From positions 28,562,885 to 28,626,884 of the forward strand of contig OX243814.1 of NCBI GenBank assembly GCA_945859605.1: a stretch of DNA of 64,000 nt, given 5' to 3'. The notes under the pieces are model-generated. The model was not told the DNA's origin. It did no database searches and was given only the letters and a program-made list of their open reading frames with translations. Shown here piece by piece: positions 47,601 through 57,719 of this stretch. Numbering within the stretch: the first letter of the stretch is position 1; the number at the start of each line of letters is the position of its first letter. The stretch is from Lumbricus rubellus. Its lineage: Eukaryota; Annelida; Clitellata; Crassiclitellata; Lumbricidae. Made by a program: the position numbers and the translations under genes.

Positions 47601-49625
47601 TGTGATGCTTCGGATGTTGGGATTGGCGGCGTACTCTCTCAAAGTATTGATGGGGAAGAGCGGGTGATCGCCTACGGTAGTCGTTTGTTCTCTGCCGCGG
47701 AACGCAATTATTGCGTTACAAGAAAGGAATTGCTGGCCGTGGTGAACTTTACCCAGGTTTTTCGACAGTACCTACTGGGTAGGCGGTTTACTCTTAGGAC
47801 GGACCATGCCGCGCTGCGATGGCTACAGCACACTCCTGAACCGATTGGTCAACAAGGTCGATGGTTGGAGAAGTTAGCAGAGTTCGACTTCGAAATACTG
47901 CACCGACCGGGAAGGAAGCATGGAAACGCTGACGCTCTATCAAGGAAGCCGTGCCGACAGTGTCACTACGAGGAGTCGGATACGATGAGCCACTTTGTAC
48001 GGGAAGTGACCGAGATTTCCAACGAAAGTGATGATGCGAGAGACATGGTGAAATCACAGACGGATGATTCCGTGTTGCGTTTGGTCAGAACATGGCTGAG
48101 CGAAGGGATGCCGAGTCTGCAGGAAATTCTGCAGGAGGAAGAGGCCGTGAAGGTCTATTGGCACCAGCGGGACGCGTTGTACGTGAAAGATGATGTGATT
48201 TATCGACGGACGCCGGACGAACTGGAACAAGTACTTGTGCCGAAAAATCTTCAAGAAGACTATATGAGACTCGCACACACTGGAGTGACTGGCGGACACC
48301 TGGGTGTCCGGCGAACCCGATGGCAGGTTCGCAGACGAGCCTATTGGGTCGGATGGTCCAGAGATGTGAAGAGGTTTTGTCGACACTGCGACGGATGTTG
48401 CCGGTACCGGCGAGGTGCACTGCAAAGGCAAGGTCCTCTGCAGCCCATGCCTTGTGGAGAACCATGGGAGCGGGTGAGTGTGGACGTCACGGGTCCACAT
48501 CCTAGGAGCAAGAAAGGCAACATCTACATCTTGACCATGATGGACAACTTCTCGAAGTTCGTTGAAGTCGCTCCGATGGCCAACCAGGAGGCGGTCACGG
48601 TGGCTAAGGCCCTGGTGGAGACGATCGTCGTACGTTACGGAGCGCCACTTCAGATTTTAACGGATCAAGGAAGGAACTTCGAGGGATGTGTGTTCAAGGA
48701 GATGTGTCGGCTACTGGAAGTGGACAAAGTACGGACGTCCAGCTATCGACCGCAAAGCAACGGAATGATCGAGCGTTTCCATCGCACCCTCAATTCGATG
48801 TTGGGGAAGGTGGTGAGTGAAAACCAGCGGGACTGGGACGAACACCTCCCGTACGTGGTGGCAGCCTACCGCGCCTCGATTCACGACGTAACTGGTTTCT
48901 CGCCCAATTACCTCATCTTTGCCAGGGAGAACAGGATGCCGCTGGACCTCGTCTACGGATCTCCGGAAACAGCCGACGAGAACGGACACACGTATACGGC
49001 CTACGTTGCGGAGCTGTCCGAAAGATTCGCGAAGGCCTACGGCGTGGCTCGCCAAAGCCTTAAGAAGAACGCTGAGAGGCGCAAACACAGCTACGACTTG
49101 CGAGTACGGCCGGCAAGATTCGAAGAAGGCGACTGGGTCTACTACTTCAGCCCACGGAAGTTTGTGGGTCGTAGCCCAAAATTCCAGCGTAATTTCACGG
49201 GTCCCTACATGATACAGAAGGCGTGCGGTCCGGTCAACTATCTCCTCCAAAGGTCGCCGAAGGCTAAGCCCTTCGTGTCCCATGTCGACAAACTTCGCCA
49301 CTGCTATGGGCGGACAAAGGGGCAGTGGAGTGAGCCAGCTACCAGGATGACCGATGAACCAGCTATCGAGGTGTCAGACGAAGCCACAGCTCCTCCAAGC
49401 CGTCGGCCACGTCACCGTTGGAAGCGTTCACCTACAACGGAATCGCCTGCCACACCCGCCGAAGCTAACGGCGGCACGACAGCTTTTGCCGTCGATCGGC
49501 CACGAGACAGGACGCTGGATAAGAAGGCGCGAGGAAGAGATGTCTACGAGGGAGACCTGGACGGAACTGCGACCGGTTCAAGCCGACCTCGTCGCAACCC
49601 TCGCCGACCAGTCCGTTTTCAGTAA
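44652..49625 (+). CDS. Gag-Pol polyprotein, Ty3/gypsy
   Basis: 1657 codons in one frame, so no frameshift is needed between gag and pol. Gag capsid-like region about 85-250 (FLAQFDVCARHNRW, LKVREREPKTIDEAY). CCHC knuckle CFNCGRVGHVARRC (346-359). Aspartic protease LVDTGSEVSLVP (about 418-429). Reverse transcriptase about 700-890 with FCIDYRKLN, MPFGLCNAPATFQR and the catalytic YLDD (836-839). RNase H from TLDCDASD (about 981), with Glu in RKELLAV and Asp in RTDHAAL. Integrase: His1209, His1216, Cys1243, Cys1246 zinc site; catalytic Asp1278, Asp1338, Glu1374 (D-x59-D-x35-E); then a GPY/F-like TGPYMI near 1516. All catalytic motifs are present and there is no internal stop. It makes the particle and carries out cDNA synthesis and integration. 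The basic C-terminus (PRRNPRRPVRF) resembles integrase tails. Confidence 0.97.
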   Translation: MWNSVFGGTDGNAADFPTTSSPAAGRGRDVLVDYEVESSRFLEKIDFDDAPKKDRKAMLIAERDVSGLESKVMENVSRMVGEKRNPVKPGKFDGTGSLESFLAQFDVCARHNRWTAADKVDFLRCSLEKAATQLLWDFGARTDVTYEQLVERLRQRYGSEGQAETFRAQLYYRRQRADETLGDLLHDIRRLVVLAYPVPSSETTEILAKDAFLEAIRDRELSLKVREREPKTIDEAYRTALRLAAYQQTADLDDRRRPANRVRGSQEVDAGGQLQSQLDSFFAAQRKWQQDMEGRICRQLDEIRGSYRTSFNAEPAVPRTVPSTVPTPPPPSQGNAPGSPGRGITCFNCGRVGHVARRCRQRQQFFNRRDDAATSDPPTSEQNGTTVTNHTTRDRATGVTNNAIYIRGTINGQQRTCLVDTGSEVSLVPSADVDGLPLQPSNRILLAANGTQIRVLGQIDVPIKISRGFSIDTGFLVSDQIGEPMLGMDWLRQHRCRLGFGQGALFIGRRRIPLVKGNGSLWCRRVMVAEETTILPRSQSDVSCKTQYRDLTTSAQAWMTESKEIQPGLHVARVVMNDDANRACIRVVNLNEYPAMLTVDQMLGDLHPVEVEVRKEKEEQTDPSGETHLVGKLMEEISEDVPVETKERLKELLVKYEEIFSTTDHDLGRTTISQHRIDTGDSRPVRQPLRRQPLPYQAAIDAELDQMLTTGVVEPAVSEWAANVVLAKKKDGSLRFCIDYRKLNDLTRKDSYPLPRIDACLDALSGAGWFSTLDLRSGYHQVVMDPGDADKTAFITRRGTFRWRVMPFGLCNAPATFQRLMDIVLSGLNFELCLVYLDDVIIFSSTAEQHLDRLGRVFQRLKEANLKLKPSKCHLFRRTVSFLGHIVTADGISVDPSKVQAVTEWPTPRNLREVRAFLGLCSYYRKFIRGFSMVASPLFALTRKDQPFLWGEECQDAFDRLKVALTMAPVLSLPMDDAAYTLDCDASDVGIGGVLSQSIDGEERVIAYGSRLFSAAERNYCVTRKELLAVVNFTQVFRQYLLGRRFTLRTDHAALRWLQHTPEPIGQQGRWLEKLAEFDFEILHRPGRKHGNADALSRKPCRQCHYEESDTMSHFVREVTEISNESDDARDMVKSQTDDSVLRLVRTWLSEGMPSLQEILQEEEAVKVYWHQRDALYVKDDVIYRRTPDELEQVLVPKNLQEDYMRLAHTGVTGGHLGVRRTRWQVRRRAYWVGWSRDVKRFCRHCDGCCRYRRGALQRQGPLQPMPCGEPWERVSVDVTGPHPRSKKGNIYILTMMDNFSKFVEVAPMANQEAVTVAKALVETIVVRYGAPLQILTDQGRNFEGCVFKEMCRLLEVDKVRTSSYRPQSNGMIERFHRTLNSMLGKVVSENQRDWDEHLPYVVAAYRASIHDVTGFSPNYLIFARENRMPLDLVYGSPETADENGHTYTAYVAELSERFAKAYGVARQSLKKNAERRKHSYDLRVRPARFEEGDWVYYFSPRKFVGRSPKFQRNFTGPYMIQKACGPVNYLLQRSPKAKPFVSHVDKLRHCYGRTKGQWSEPATRMTDEPAIEVSDEATAPPSRRPRHRWKRSPTTESPATPAEANGGTTAFAVDRPRDRTLDKKARGRDVYEGDLDGTATGSSRPRRNPRRPVRFQ

Positions 49626-49639
49626 GGAGTTTGAGGCGA

Positions 49640-50092
49640 ACGGCGCAAGTCTCGTCGTCGGTGCGCACAAGAATCCTTGTCGGCGCACGAGTCTGCGTCC
49701 GCAGGCGTTCCTCTTCGTCGTCTGCGCGCAAGCTTCCTCCTCGTCAGCGCACGTTCCTCTGCATCGTCGGCGCCGTTCCTTCTTCGTGCGCGCAAGTCAG
49801 CGCGCATGCTGCGTCGTCTGCGTCCGCAGGCGTTCTTCTTCGTCTGCGCGCAAGTTCTTCGTCTGCGCGCAAGTTCTTCGTCAGCGCGCAAGGTCCTCCA
49901 CGGGCGCGCAAGTCAGCGCGCAAGGTTCTTCTACGGGCGCGCAAGTCAGCGCGTTTGGGTCCCCCGTGAGCACTTCTGGCCTGCGCACATCTACATCTTC
50001 AGCACATCTACATCTTCAGCACATCTACATCTTCAGCACATCTACATCTTCAGCACATCTACATCTTCAGCACATCTACATCTTCAGCGCAT
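49640..50092 (+). repeat. GC-rich tandem repeats and second block of the 17-bp minisatellite
   Basis: 49640-49970 has degenerate 'gcgcgcaagttcttcgtc' repeats; 49983-50092 has six to seven copies of the same 17-bp unit found in the LTRs. The several long overlapping frames here are repeat-driven and not called. Confidence 0.8.
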
Positions 50093-50260
50093 CTAGTCTA
50101 CCCCGCCTACGGCCTACGACCATAGCCCCGCCTACTAGGACGCTGCATCCTCGGCGCAGTCAGTGCTGCCCTCATTCGCAGCTAGTTCCTGGAAGTGCGC
50201 ACGTCCACGGTTTCTCGTATCGGGCCGTCCTCGGAAACTCGTCAGCAGTCAGCCGTGGAA

Positions 50261-50878
50261 ATGGAAGCTAAGAGCGTGGTTCGATGCTCGGTCTGTGGAC
50301 AAGTCTTCTCCGGTCCGTATGCCGCTCGATCGAGATGGAGGCACGAAAAGAATTGCCGACCGTACCGGGTGAGACGCGTCAAGGGCGTTTCTTCTGCACC
50401 CGCCGCGGCGGGTTCGGTCAGCGCCGCTTCGCCCTCGGCGGCTGTCTCCGCGACGGTGGAACCCACCAGCAGCAGCGACCTGGTTCCTACGAAACTGTTG
50501 GGAACGTTTGACAGTTCGGACGATGACGCGTGTGGGTTTGATATCTGTTCACTTCTGAACGTTCCGGATCCCGTGCTGGACAAAGTCTTGGGCCCTACGA
50601 TGACGCAGGCAGAGATGGCCAGCATCGTTCGTCGCGGATGTGAACTAGCGACCATCGTGTCGGCGGAATGTTTCGTCGAGCTACTCTCCATGGAATTCCC
50701 ACACTGGACCCCCGACCTTCTCCTCGGCGTCTACCAGGGGTGCCTTCCCCCTGCCTTACCCTCAGCGTTGCTGCCATCCGACGTAATCTGGATCAACGAC
50801 GAACCGAACGACGATGGACCAATCAACGACGAACCGAACGACGATGGACCAATCAAAGATGAACCGACCGATAAATGA
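50261..50878 (+). CDS. accessory ORF of element 2 with C2HC zinc finger
   Basis: 205 codons from ATG 50261 to TGA; an open frame precedes it without an ATG. Residues 9-32 hold Cys9, Cys12, His28 and Cys32 (CSVCGQ...RHEKNC), a C2HC finger close to the C2H2 type. A Ser/Ala-rich linker follows, then an acidic, partly helical region (FDSSDDDACGFDICSLLNVP) and near-identical 8-residue repeats (NDEPNDDGPI) at the end. It lies between pol and the 3' LTR, where env or accessory genes sit in other elements. No TM or signal peptide, so it is not env-like. Function unknown; nucleic-acid or protein binding is an inference. Confidence 0.65.
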   Translation: MEAKSVVRCSVCGQVFSGPYAARSRWRHEKNCRPYRVRRVKGVSSAPAAAGSVSAASPSAAVSATVEPTSSSDLVPTKLLGTFDSSDDDACGFDICSLLNVPDPVLDKVLGPTMTQAEMASIVRRGCELATIVSAECFVELLSMEFPHWTPDLLLGVYQGCLPPALPSALLPSDVIWINDEPNDDGPINDEPNDDGPIKDEPTDK

Positions 50879-51920
50879 ACTGACCTACAGATGAACCGAC
50901 CTGAACCTTCTTCGCTGGACCAGGGACAGTGGACAACGGAATTCTAACGAAAGAAAGGGGACCTTGCTAAGGTGACTTTAAAAGTTCTGTTAGATGGTTG
51001 TGGTCTACGGGGTTACTGTGGGACCGTTAATTGTGATGAGGGACTGTTCGTCCCACATTGTTTTAGTCTTGCGGGTATGATTATTGTTGTGTTTAAAATC
51101 CACCGATAACGAACAGTAACGTTTTAATTGTAGCTGATAGAAGGGCAAATCGCACCGGACAGTCGGCCTTTACGGGATATCCCGCATGTGAGACTTGTAA
51201 ACAATGCGCCGATGCTTAATTAGCACCGTTCTTATAATCCTTCGTGAATAGCCAACTGCTAATTTGCTCTGGAACGATTTAGTTTTATGTGATACCCTAT
51301 ATGTGTGAATCCTACGAATAATGCGAACATTATTGATTGAATTTAACGGACTAGGTTATCAGAAACCCTATTGGGTGCGATTTTCTTTTTATGAGCGACG
51401 CGCTCTAGCATTTTAACATGCCGATGCTTATTTAGCGCCTTTATGATGTAGATCTAATTCTTTACGAATAACCAATTGTTATGTGATCAGAACCCAGTGG
51501 GTGCGATTCTGTTTTATGTGATATTCGGCGTACCGAAGTTATGTGAGTCTATGAGCGATCTGCCTTAACATTTTAGCATGTGTTGACGCTTACTTTAAAC
51601 TGTGCACGTACAATGCCGCTATATAACATTAGTTTTGCGAATGACTTTCGGTGTGTAAACTTAATTCCTTGCGGAAGAATTTATTTTGTGCGATTGTTAT
51701 CCAGGAACAATGAAAAATGAACAGTAGTTTAATTGTATACATGAATCGGATTATAGCACGTTATTTGAACATTCGTATTGAACTGAACAATATTTCGTGC
51801 ATTGAACTTTGACCGCGCATTATTGACATTGCAGTAGACCGATGCTTAGTCGAATTTTGGGGACAGTGCCTTGCTCCTTTCTCCCCAAAGTGGAATTGGG
51901 GACTGTTTGTGGGGGAGCCG
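50879..51920 (+). other. 3' non-coding region of element 2
   Basis: About 1 kb with no ORF. Ends in GTTTGTGGGGGAGCCG directly before the 3' LTR, whose G-rich run may be the polypurine tract. Confidence 0.6.
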
Positions 51921-52982
51921 TGTAGAGATTTTGCACTGTATGGGTGTCTGTATGTGTGTCTGCCCTGCTCTGTATCTCTGTCTGTACCTATACCTTCAGC
52001 CTATCTACATCTTCAGCACATCTACATCTTCAGCACATCTACATCTTCAGCACATCTACATCTTCAGCACATCTACATCTTCCGCACATCTACATCTTCA
52101 GCACATCTACATCTTCAGCACATCTACATCTTCAGCACATCTACATCTTCAGCACATCTACATCTTCAGCACATCTACTTGCTCAGCATACCTAGCCTAT
52201 AGCCTACTTCTACATCTTCAGCGCATCTAGCCTACGCCGCCTATAGCCCACATCTACATCTTCAGCGCATCTAGCCTACGCCGCCTACAGCCCACATCTA
52301 CATCTTCAGCACATCTACATCTTCAGCACATCTACATCTTCAGCACATCTACATCTTCAGCACATCTACATCTTCAGCACGCATACAGGGTATATAAGTC
52401 CGCTCGTACGCTTGCTCGGGGCAGACGAATGGCCTGGTGAAGAACGCCTAAACCGCGTAGTAGTCAGGCTAAATGATCTGGCTTGACGGACGGTAAAACG
52501 TTCGTTGAGTGATACTGTTGTAGAGGGGGTAAATCCTGATCTGTGCCTCGAGAAGAACATCGGCCTCTTCAGGTATCCCTCTACAGGACTGGGGTTCGGT
52601 GCCTGACTACCGTAACCTAGCTGACGGACAAAGCTGCTACGACGCTCGGACTCTTGCGCTGCAGTAGTCGCTGCTACTGACATTCCGATCTGTTGTTGCT
52701 GTCTGACATTTCACTTTCTGCTGCAACTGACTTTCCGAATCTGGGCGCTATATCAATTACTGTTCTCTGATCGTGGCGCTACATAAATCGTGCTGTGAAA
52801 ACTGTGATTCTTCAATAAACTGTGATTCTTCAATAAACTGTGATTCTTCAATAAAACGGTTCAAGCCTAGTCGGCTAATCTTTAGTCTACCGCTAAAGTG
52901 GACTCCGCGGACTGCAAGGGTACCTGACGACAGGGGTTGGTACTGGTCATCCTGGGTCTTCGCCCAGCCCCCGTTCTCCACA
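51921..52982 (+). repeat. 3' LTR of element 2
   Basis: Matches 43478-44539 at an offset of 8443 bp. I saw no difference in the stretches compared. Confidence 0.95.
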
Positions 52983-52986
52983 CTAC

Positions 52987-53060
<74 letters not shown>
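52983..53060. repeat. (CTA)n microsatellite, right part
   Basis: Continuation of the array at 43273-43477, displaced by element 2. Confidence 0.93.
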
Positions 53061-53374
53061 TAATCATCTTTATTATACTTTCAATGAAGATAATTATAAA
53101 ATTTAGTTGTCAAAGTTGCAATTTTAATAACAAACATTTGTTGAATGTTTGAAAGAATTAGTGCTGCTGATAATCCTACAATAATATTTGCGGTGATTTA
53201 CGCTTGCAATGGCCTGCTCATTACTCACAGGCCTAAAGAGCCTAGTGCTTGGACTCGGCGTCAATAGGCCTACCTTTATTTACATAAATATTTATTCACC
53301 GCGTCATGACAATGAGAAAGAGGGAAATAATAAGCTTTTCATCCCGTGTAAATATCATTGTAGGCTATAGGCTA

Positions 53375-53775
53375 ATGACTCGATCATGACTGAACAACTT
53401 CACTGGCTTCCACTCTCGGCCCGTATACAATTTAAAGTCCTAATTTTGGTCCTTAAGTCTCAAATGCGTCTTGCACCGAAGTATCTGTGTGATCAGATAC
53501 TTCGCCCCTTTCGCTGCGTCCTCTTAGGTCTTCTGATCGGCTTGACCTCTTTGTCCCCCGAGTCAGACCGCCATGGCTCAATCCAGATCATTTGCCTGCA
53601 GTGGTCCCTTCCTGTGGAATGGGCTTCCCCATCAGTTCGCTCTGGTAGTGTATCCTCGTCTTTCTCTCGTCTAAAAACTTTCCTTTTCTCTGGGTTGAAC
53701 GCACTGGGAGCGCTTCTGAAAGGCTCTTGCTGCTAGAAGCGCTTTATAAATGGTCAGATAAGATAAGATAATTGA
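53375..53775 (+). pseudogene. 5'-truncated L2/CR1-type LINE (RT C-terminus and 3' tail)
   Basis: Encodes TEQLHWLPLSARIQFKVLIL, then MRLAPKYLCDQI and SSFSRLKTFLF, the conserved C-terminal end of L2-like ORF2, with a frameshift in between. It ends with 'ctagaagcgctttataaatgg' and a (GATAA)n tail. 53776-54128 contains only a CT-rich tract near 53980-54040. Confidence 0.83.
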
Positions 53776-54128
53776 ATAGGCTATCTAGGCCTATATTTAT
53801 AGGGTTATAATAGGCCTACGTAATATACCTGCTCTTTATGCAAGTTTAATTCGCTTCCCTCCCGTCCCTCTTTAACTTCGCCACTGGTTGATATCTGCCC
53901 CAAGACTGGATAAAGTAGGAGGGCGACACTATGCTAATCATCTTAGATATGGGTGTCGTTAAACATGTAACAAGCAACCTCCCTCCTTTCCCTTCCTCTC
54001 TCTGTCTCTCTGTCTGTCTGTCTCTCTGTCTGTCTCTCTTTTTCACTCCAACTCTGCATCTTCTCTGCCTCTTGTCTAGAAGCGGGTTGAACGAAGTTGC
54101 TGGACCGTGAACACTGAGCAATTATTAC

Positions 54129-55077
54129 TAGGGCTGTTGTTCGATTAAAAATTTTAATCGAAATTAATCGCGCGATTAATTTTTTTAATCGCAATTAACG
54201 CCAAATTAATCGCAACACATTTCCGTCAAATATATTAATCTTACTATTTTCTAAGGACCCCTGAATATAATTTTAATGACTGAATGCATTCTTTCTATTC
54301 AATAACCTTTGGCTTTGGCCTATTTAATCTGCATTTAGTTTATTGAACAGTTTTGTATGACAGACAAAATTGAATTGAAACACTGTTCAAATCAGTCAAA
54401 ACCTCAAAATCCCGTTTTTTTTTATTTGAGCCACCTTTAATTAAAATTATATAGACCTAAATGAAAATTAGACAACCGTTTTCTGACTATCAAAATTAAT
54501 TATTTATTCAGCCAATTGTATATGTATATGCAGACCAGTTTATTTACATTGGTCGGTTCAAGGTATGCCCTTATTAATTTACAACAGTAGGTCTACTAGA
54601 TCTTCATGTATATTGAACCTCATTATATAGTCACAATTTTTCACAAGTGGTTGCGGTTCTTGCCAAACCTCGTCTCAGTTGTCCTTCTGTAAACATTTAT
54701 CACTTGAAACCTGGATTCAATGGTCTTTCCATCTCCTGTTCAACCAATGTAGTCTGACGGGGTGAGGAAACAACTTTAGTGGACGATATGCGATGCGCCG
54801 ATGTCGACGGCTCATCGTTAGCGTCTATCACATGTTAGGCGATAATTGAGCAAAGAATTGCTACGATAATAGCCCACTCAAATTCTTTTTTGGAATATTT
54901 GCCAAAGAATGTATCACTAGTTTTAAGTATGAGCCTTCCGTTTAAAACGAGTTTTTGCCTCTGATTCCATTTTAATCAGATCTAATTAACGCGTGCGATT
55001 AATGCGTTAAAATTTTTAATCGCAAATTTTTTTACGCGTTAATCGCACGCGTTAACGCGATTAAATCAACAACCCTA
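54129..55077. mobile_element. hAT-type MITE with ATTAATCG-rich ends
   Basis: Begins TAGGGCTGTTGTTCGATTAA and ends AAATCAACAACCCTA. It is flanked by the perfect 8-bp direct repeat ATTATTAC (54121-54128, 55078-55085). Subterminal 'ttaatcgc' motifs are clustered at both ends. No ORF. Confidence 0.88.
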
Positions 55078-55204
55078 ATTATTACTGACCGATGGACAGT
55101 GCTTAAATTTAATCTAGTCCCCTCTGCTATGGGGGGGGGGGGCTTTGGGTTTCTGGGAAGGGGCGAGAAAAACGTCCGTTTGGGGGGGGAATTTTCGGCG
55201 GACG

Positions 55205-55305
55205 ACATGCGCTTCGGCGTGAAAGTCCGATTCAGTGTCCGCACTGTAGTCAGGAGCACCTCTGAGTAGCAATCTTGAAGGCGCGCTATAACAAGTGCTC
55301 ATGCT
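55205..55305 (+). mobile_element. 5'-truncated SINE
   Basis: Only the body and tail of the family remain ('cttcggcgtgaaagtcc' to 'cgcgctataacaagtgctc'). Confidence 0.8.
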
Positions 55306-55338
55306 TAGGACCTATATAAAATAACGCATGAACAAAAA

Positions 55339-55550
55339 CAGGGCTTTTTAACTTGCAGTTGTAGCCTACACAAAATGTGCAGTTCTAAATGGATTTGTGC
55401 AGTTGTAGAAGCACTTCTGTAGGCTACAGTTAAAACTAGCAAAAAATGCTCATTGTCTTCCGATTGGAAGTAGGCTAATTTACCGGTACTATGGAGGATG
55501 GGAAGGAAAAGGAGTTGTGCAGTTCTAAAAATTCCTTAAAAACAGCCCTG
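55339..55550 (+). mobile_element. MITE family A copy 3 (hAT-like)
   Basis: CAGGGCTTTTTAACTTGCAG to TTAAAAACAGCCCTG, flanked by perfect AACAAAAA on both sides (55331-55338, 55551-55558). Confidence 0.88.
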
Positions 55551-55600
55551 AACAAAAATAGGCCGTAGGCTACACACACATAAACACGCCTATAGCTTAC

Positions 55601-55696
55601 CTTTGTAGTAAGTTGCTAAACTAGTCCACACGAGTTCCGAACTCGGACACTCGTGGAACGCAGTGAATCGCCAATCGCAACTCCTACTTTTATATA
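55601..55696 (-). promoter_or_regulatory. possible minus-strand promoter and non-coding first exon
   Basis: On minus, TATATAAAAG (55696-55687) is followed about 85 bases on by AAAG|GTAAGC, a good donor at 55601. The uncharacterised gene to the left needs such an upstream 5' UTR exon. The link would put element 2 inside its 5' intron. This is inference from motif spacing only. Confidence 0.3.
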
Positions 55697-55699
55697 GTA

Positions 55700-57455
55700 T
55701 CGTTTTATTCCAACCAGGCAACCGCCCGTATTAGCGACAGCCTTCTCTAAAACGGCGCTATATTATTATCTGCCGTATGCAAACACATTTACCGCACGAT
55801 CTTATCCAGAAGAGCTGAAGTAGTCCACTGAATTCTTCACCGACCCAAAGCGTCGAACCTTGCACCGTTAAACTCTCTGGTCAACGGTAACCTATCGCCT
55901 GAGAGCAATCTACTCAGGCTTCTCTGCTTTCAGCCAGAACCAATTAAGCGGCTGTGCTTCAAGTTCCACTATACAACTGCACCGATAGCAAACGTCACTC
56001 GACACCACGTTACTAAGGACGCTCTACTCAGCCCGTTGTTGGTTGTCCCACTGATCTGAGAGCACCATATGCTCACGTCTCTCTCGGCAAAATACCAGGG
56101 CCCCCACCCCAATCATCTGCGTATAAATTGCAGGCACATGCCTAGGACTTCACACCAAACTGTATTATATATATTTATTTATTTACACACATGCGCACGC
56201 ACGCACACCGAGATGCACACAATAAGCTTTACACACTTCAATAACAGTCTTGAGTGTCCACTGTTTAGAGTGTAGGCCTGTTAAGGATTTAGCTTGCTTG
56301 AAGTAATCCGAAGTAACTAAGCCTAAGGTCTTGCTGTAATCCTAAGTAACTAAGTACGCAAGTATTGACTCAAGTTCACGGTAGTTTTTCTGAGCTACAA
56401 ATAATAGAAGTGTGTACATTCAAAAACAAGAATAGTCAAAATATAGCAAACAAACTTCGCATCCGATCATTTGCTTCTGAGATAAACCTGTTGTGTGCTT
56501 TTGGCTGGGGGAAAACTGCTTCATTGGAGGCAACATGTGCTCAGGGTTGTGCACAACTGAGGTAAAAAAAGTGATGTTTGCCCCTAAGCAAAGCTGGTAA
56601 AAAAGATAGGGTAAAAAGATAGGGGGGAATGGGGTAAGCAAGCAATGTATCCCTGACAACAATCGGTGTAATACAGCCTAAAGCCACCCTTGACCACCAA
56701 GTCATCACCAGAGCCATCAAAAGGACAAGTAAATGACACCATTTCCAGTTGACCTTTGACCACAAGCATGATCTTGCATCATGCAATCAGAGATCATGCA
56801 GTCCATGAAATGATAAACCTTAACAGCAAATTGAGCTTGTCCGAAAATGCCAATGTGCTTTCTGATGGTGAACAAGCTCCAGTAACTCCCAAAATATGTA
56901 TAATAATGGTCAACTCTTGTTATATTCCTGGGGCTAAGGCTGACTTTTGTTTGTCATGCACTATCCGCAGATAGTCAGTGATGCCAAGATATGTGTACAA
57001 GTCCTCATCTCACGAAATATTAGTAATGTAATCTAATGTAAAATAAAATGGCACGCATAGAGCCACTCCTAGTTCTTTTGTTCATTGACTTGCTTACTGA
57101 TGAAATTTCATTACCTGATGACACCTAATATCAAACAGCACCAAAGTCAAGTTAAGAATCAACATGCTCACTAAGGACAAGTATTATAGATTCCAGAGCA
57201 GATTATGAGTTTGGTCCTAAGCAATGTTGACAATAATTATTGCATGAAGACCAAGTTAAACTTTCGATAGTTTTATTACGACAACCGCCTGGATTACACG
57301 ATTATCCATTCTGATCTTCCTGTCTGATTTTCTGTCACATTATTTTTTCTAAATTCGCTCATCACACAGAAACAACTTCAGATAAAAGAAATTGTAGAGT
57401 TCTTCACGACATCAATTAAAGACTAATTCAGTCACGAAAATTCCGTGCAAGCAGT
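55700..57455. other. intergenic DNA
   Basis: No gene or full repeat recognised. Short open frames here show no domains or splice logic. Confidence 0.45.
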
Positions 57456-57719
57456 CTACGTGAAGGTGTAGCTTGGTGCCTCCAGAGGAGTTGGCCTTGG
57501 CCACGGACGCCGTCTGTGGCGCAGTTTTCTTTTCAAATTGAGTTCCTTCATCTGTTGGTTCTTTGCTCCCAGATGAAATACGAGTGTCTGACGCCGCAAG
57601 AGGTCACTCAGCTCTTCGTCGTTGCTGTAATCTATGCCGGGTTCGTAGCGAGGGGTTACTTCCTCGGGCTCGGTCAAATCAACGCCCCCGTCCAGCAGCG
57701 CCTTCTCGAACAACTGGAA
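57456..57719 (-). CDS. MRPL18: MRPL18 exon 6 (terminal)
   Basis: Acceptor acttgcttccag. Encodes FQLFEKALLDGGVDLTEPEE and a 67-residue basic, Leu/Arg-rich extension to the stop. A second in-frame acceptor (ttccag) 6 nt downstream would drop two residues. Confidence 0.9.
   Translation of the reverse strand, partial: FQLFEKALLDGGVDLTEPEEVTPRYEPGIDYSNDEELSDLLRRQTLVFHLGAKNQQMKELNLKRKLRHRRRPWPRPTPLEAPSYTFT

Noticed and set aside
48054..49301. Minus-strand ORFs opposite pol
   Set aside because: Antisense shadows of the conserved integrase region.
49354..50271. 305-codon ORF between pol and the accessory ORF of element 2
   Set aside because: Overlaps the pol end and runs through degenerate GC-rich and 17-bp repeats that are open in several frames at once.
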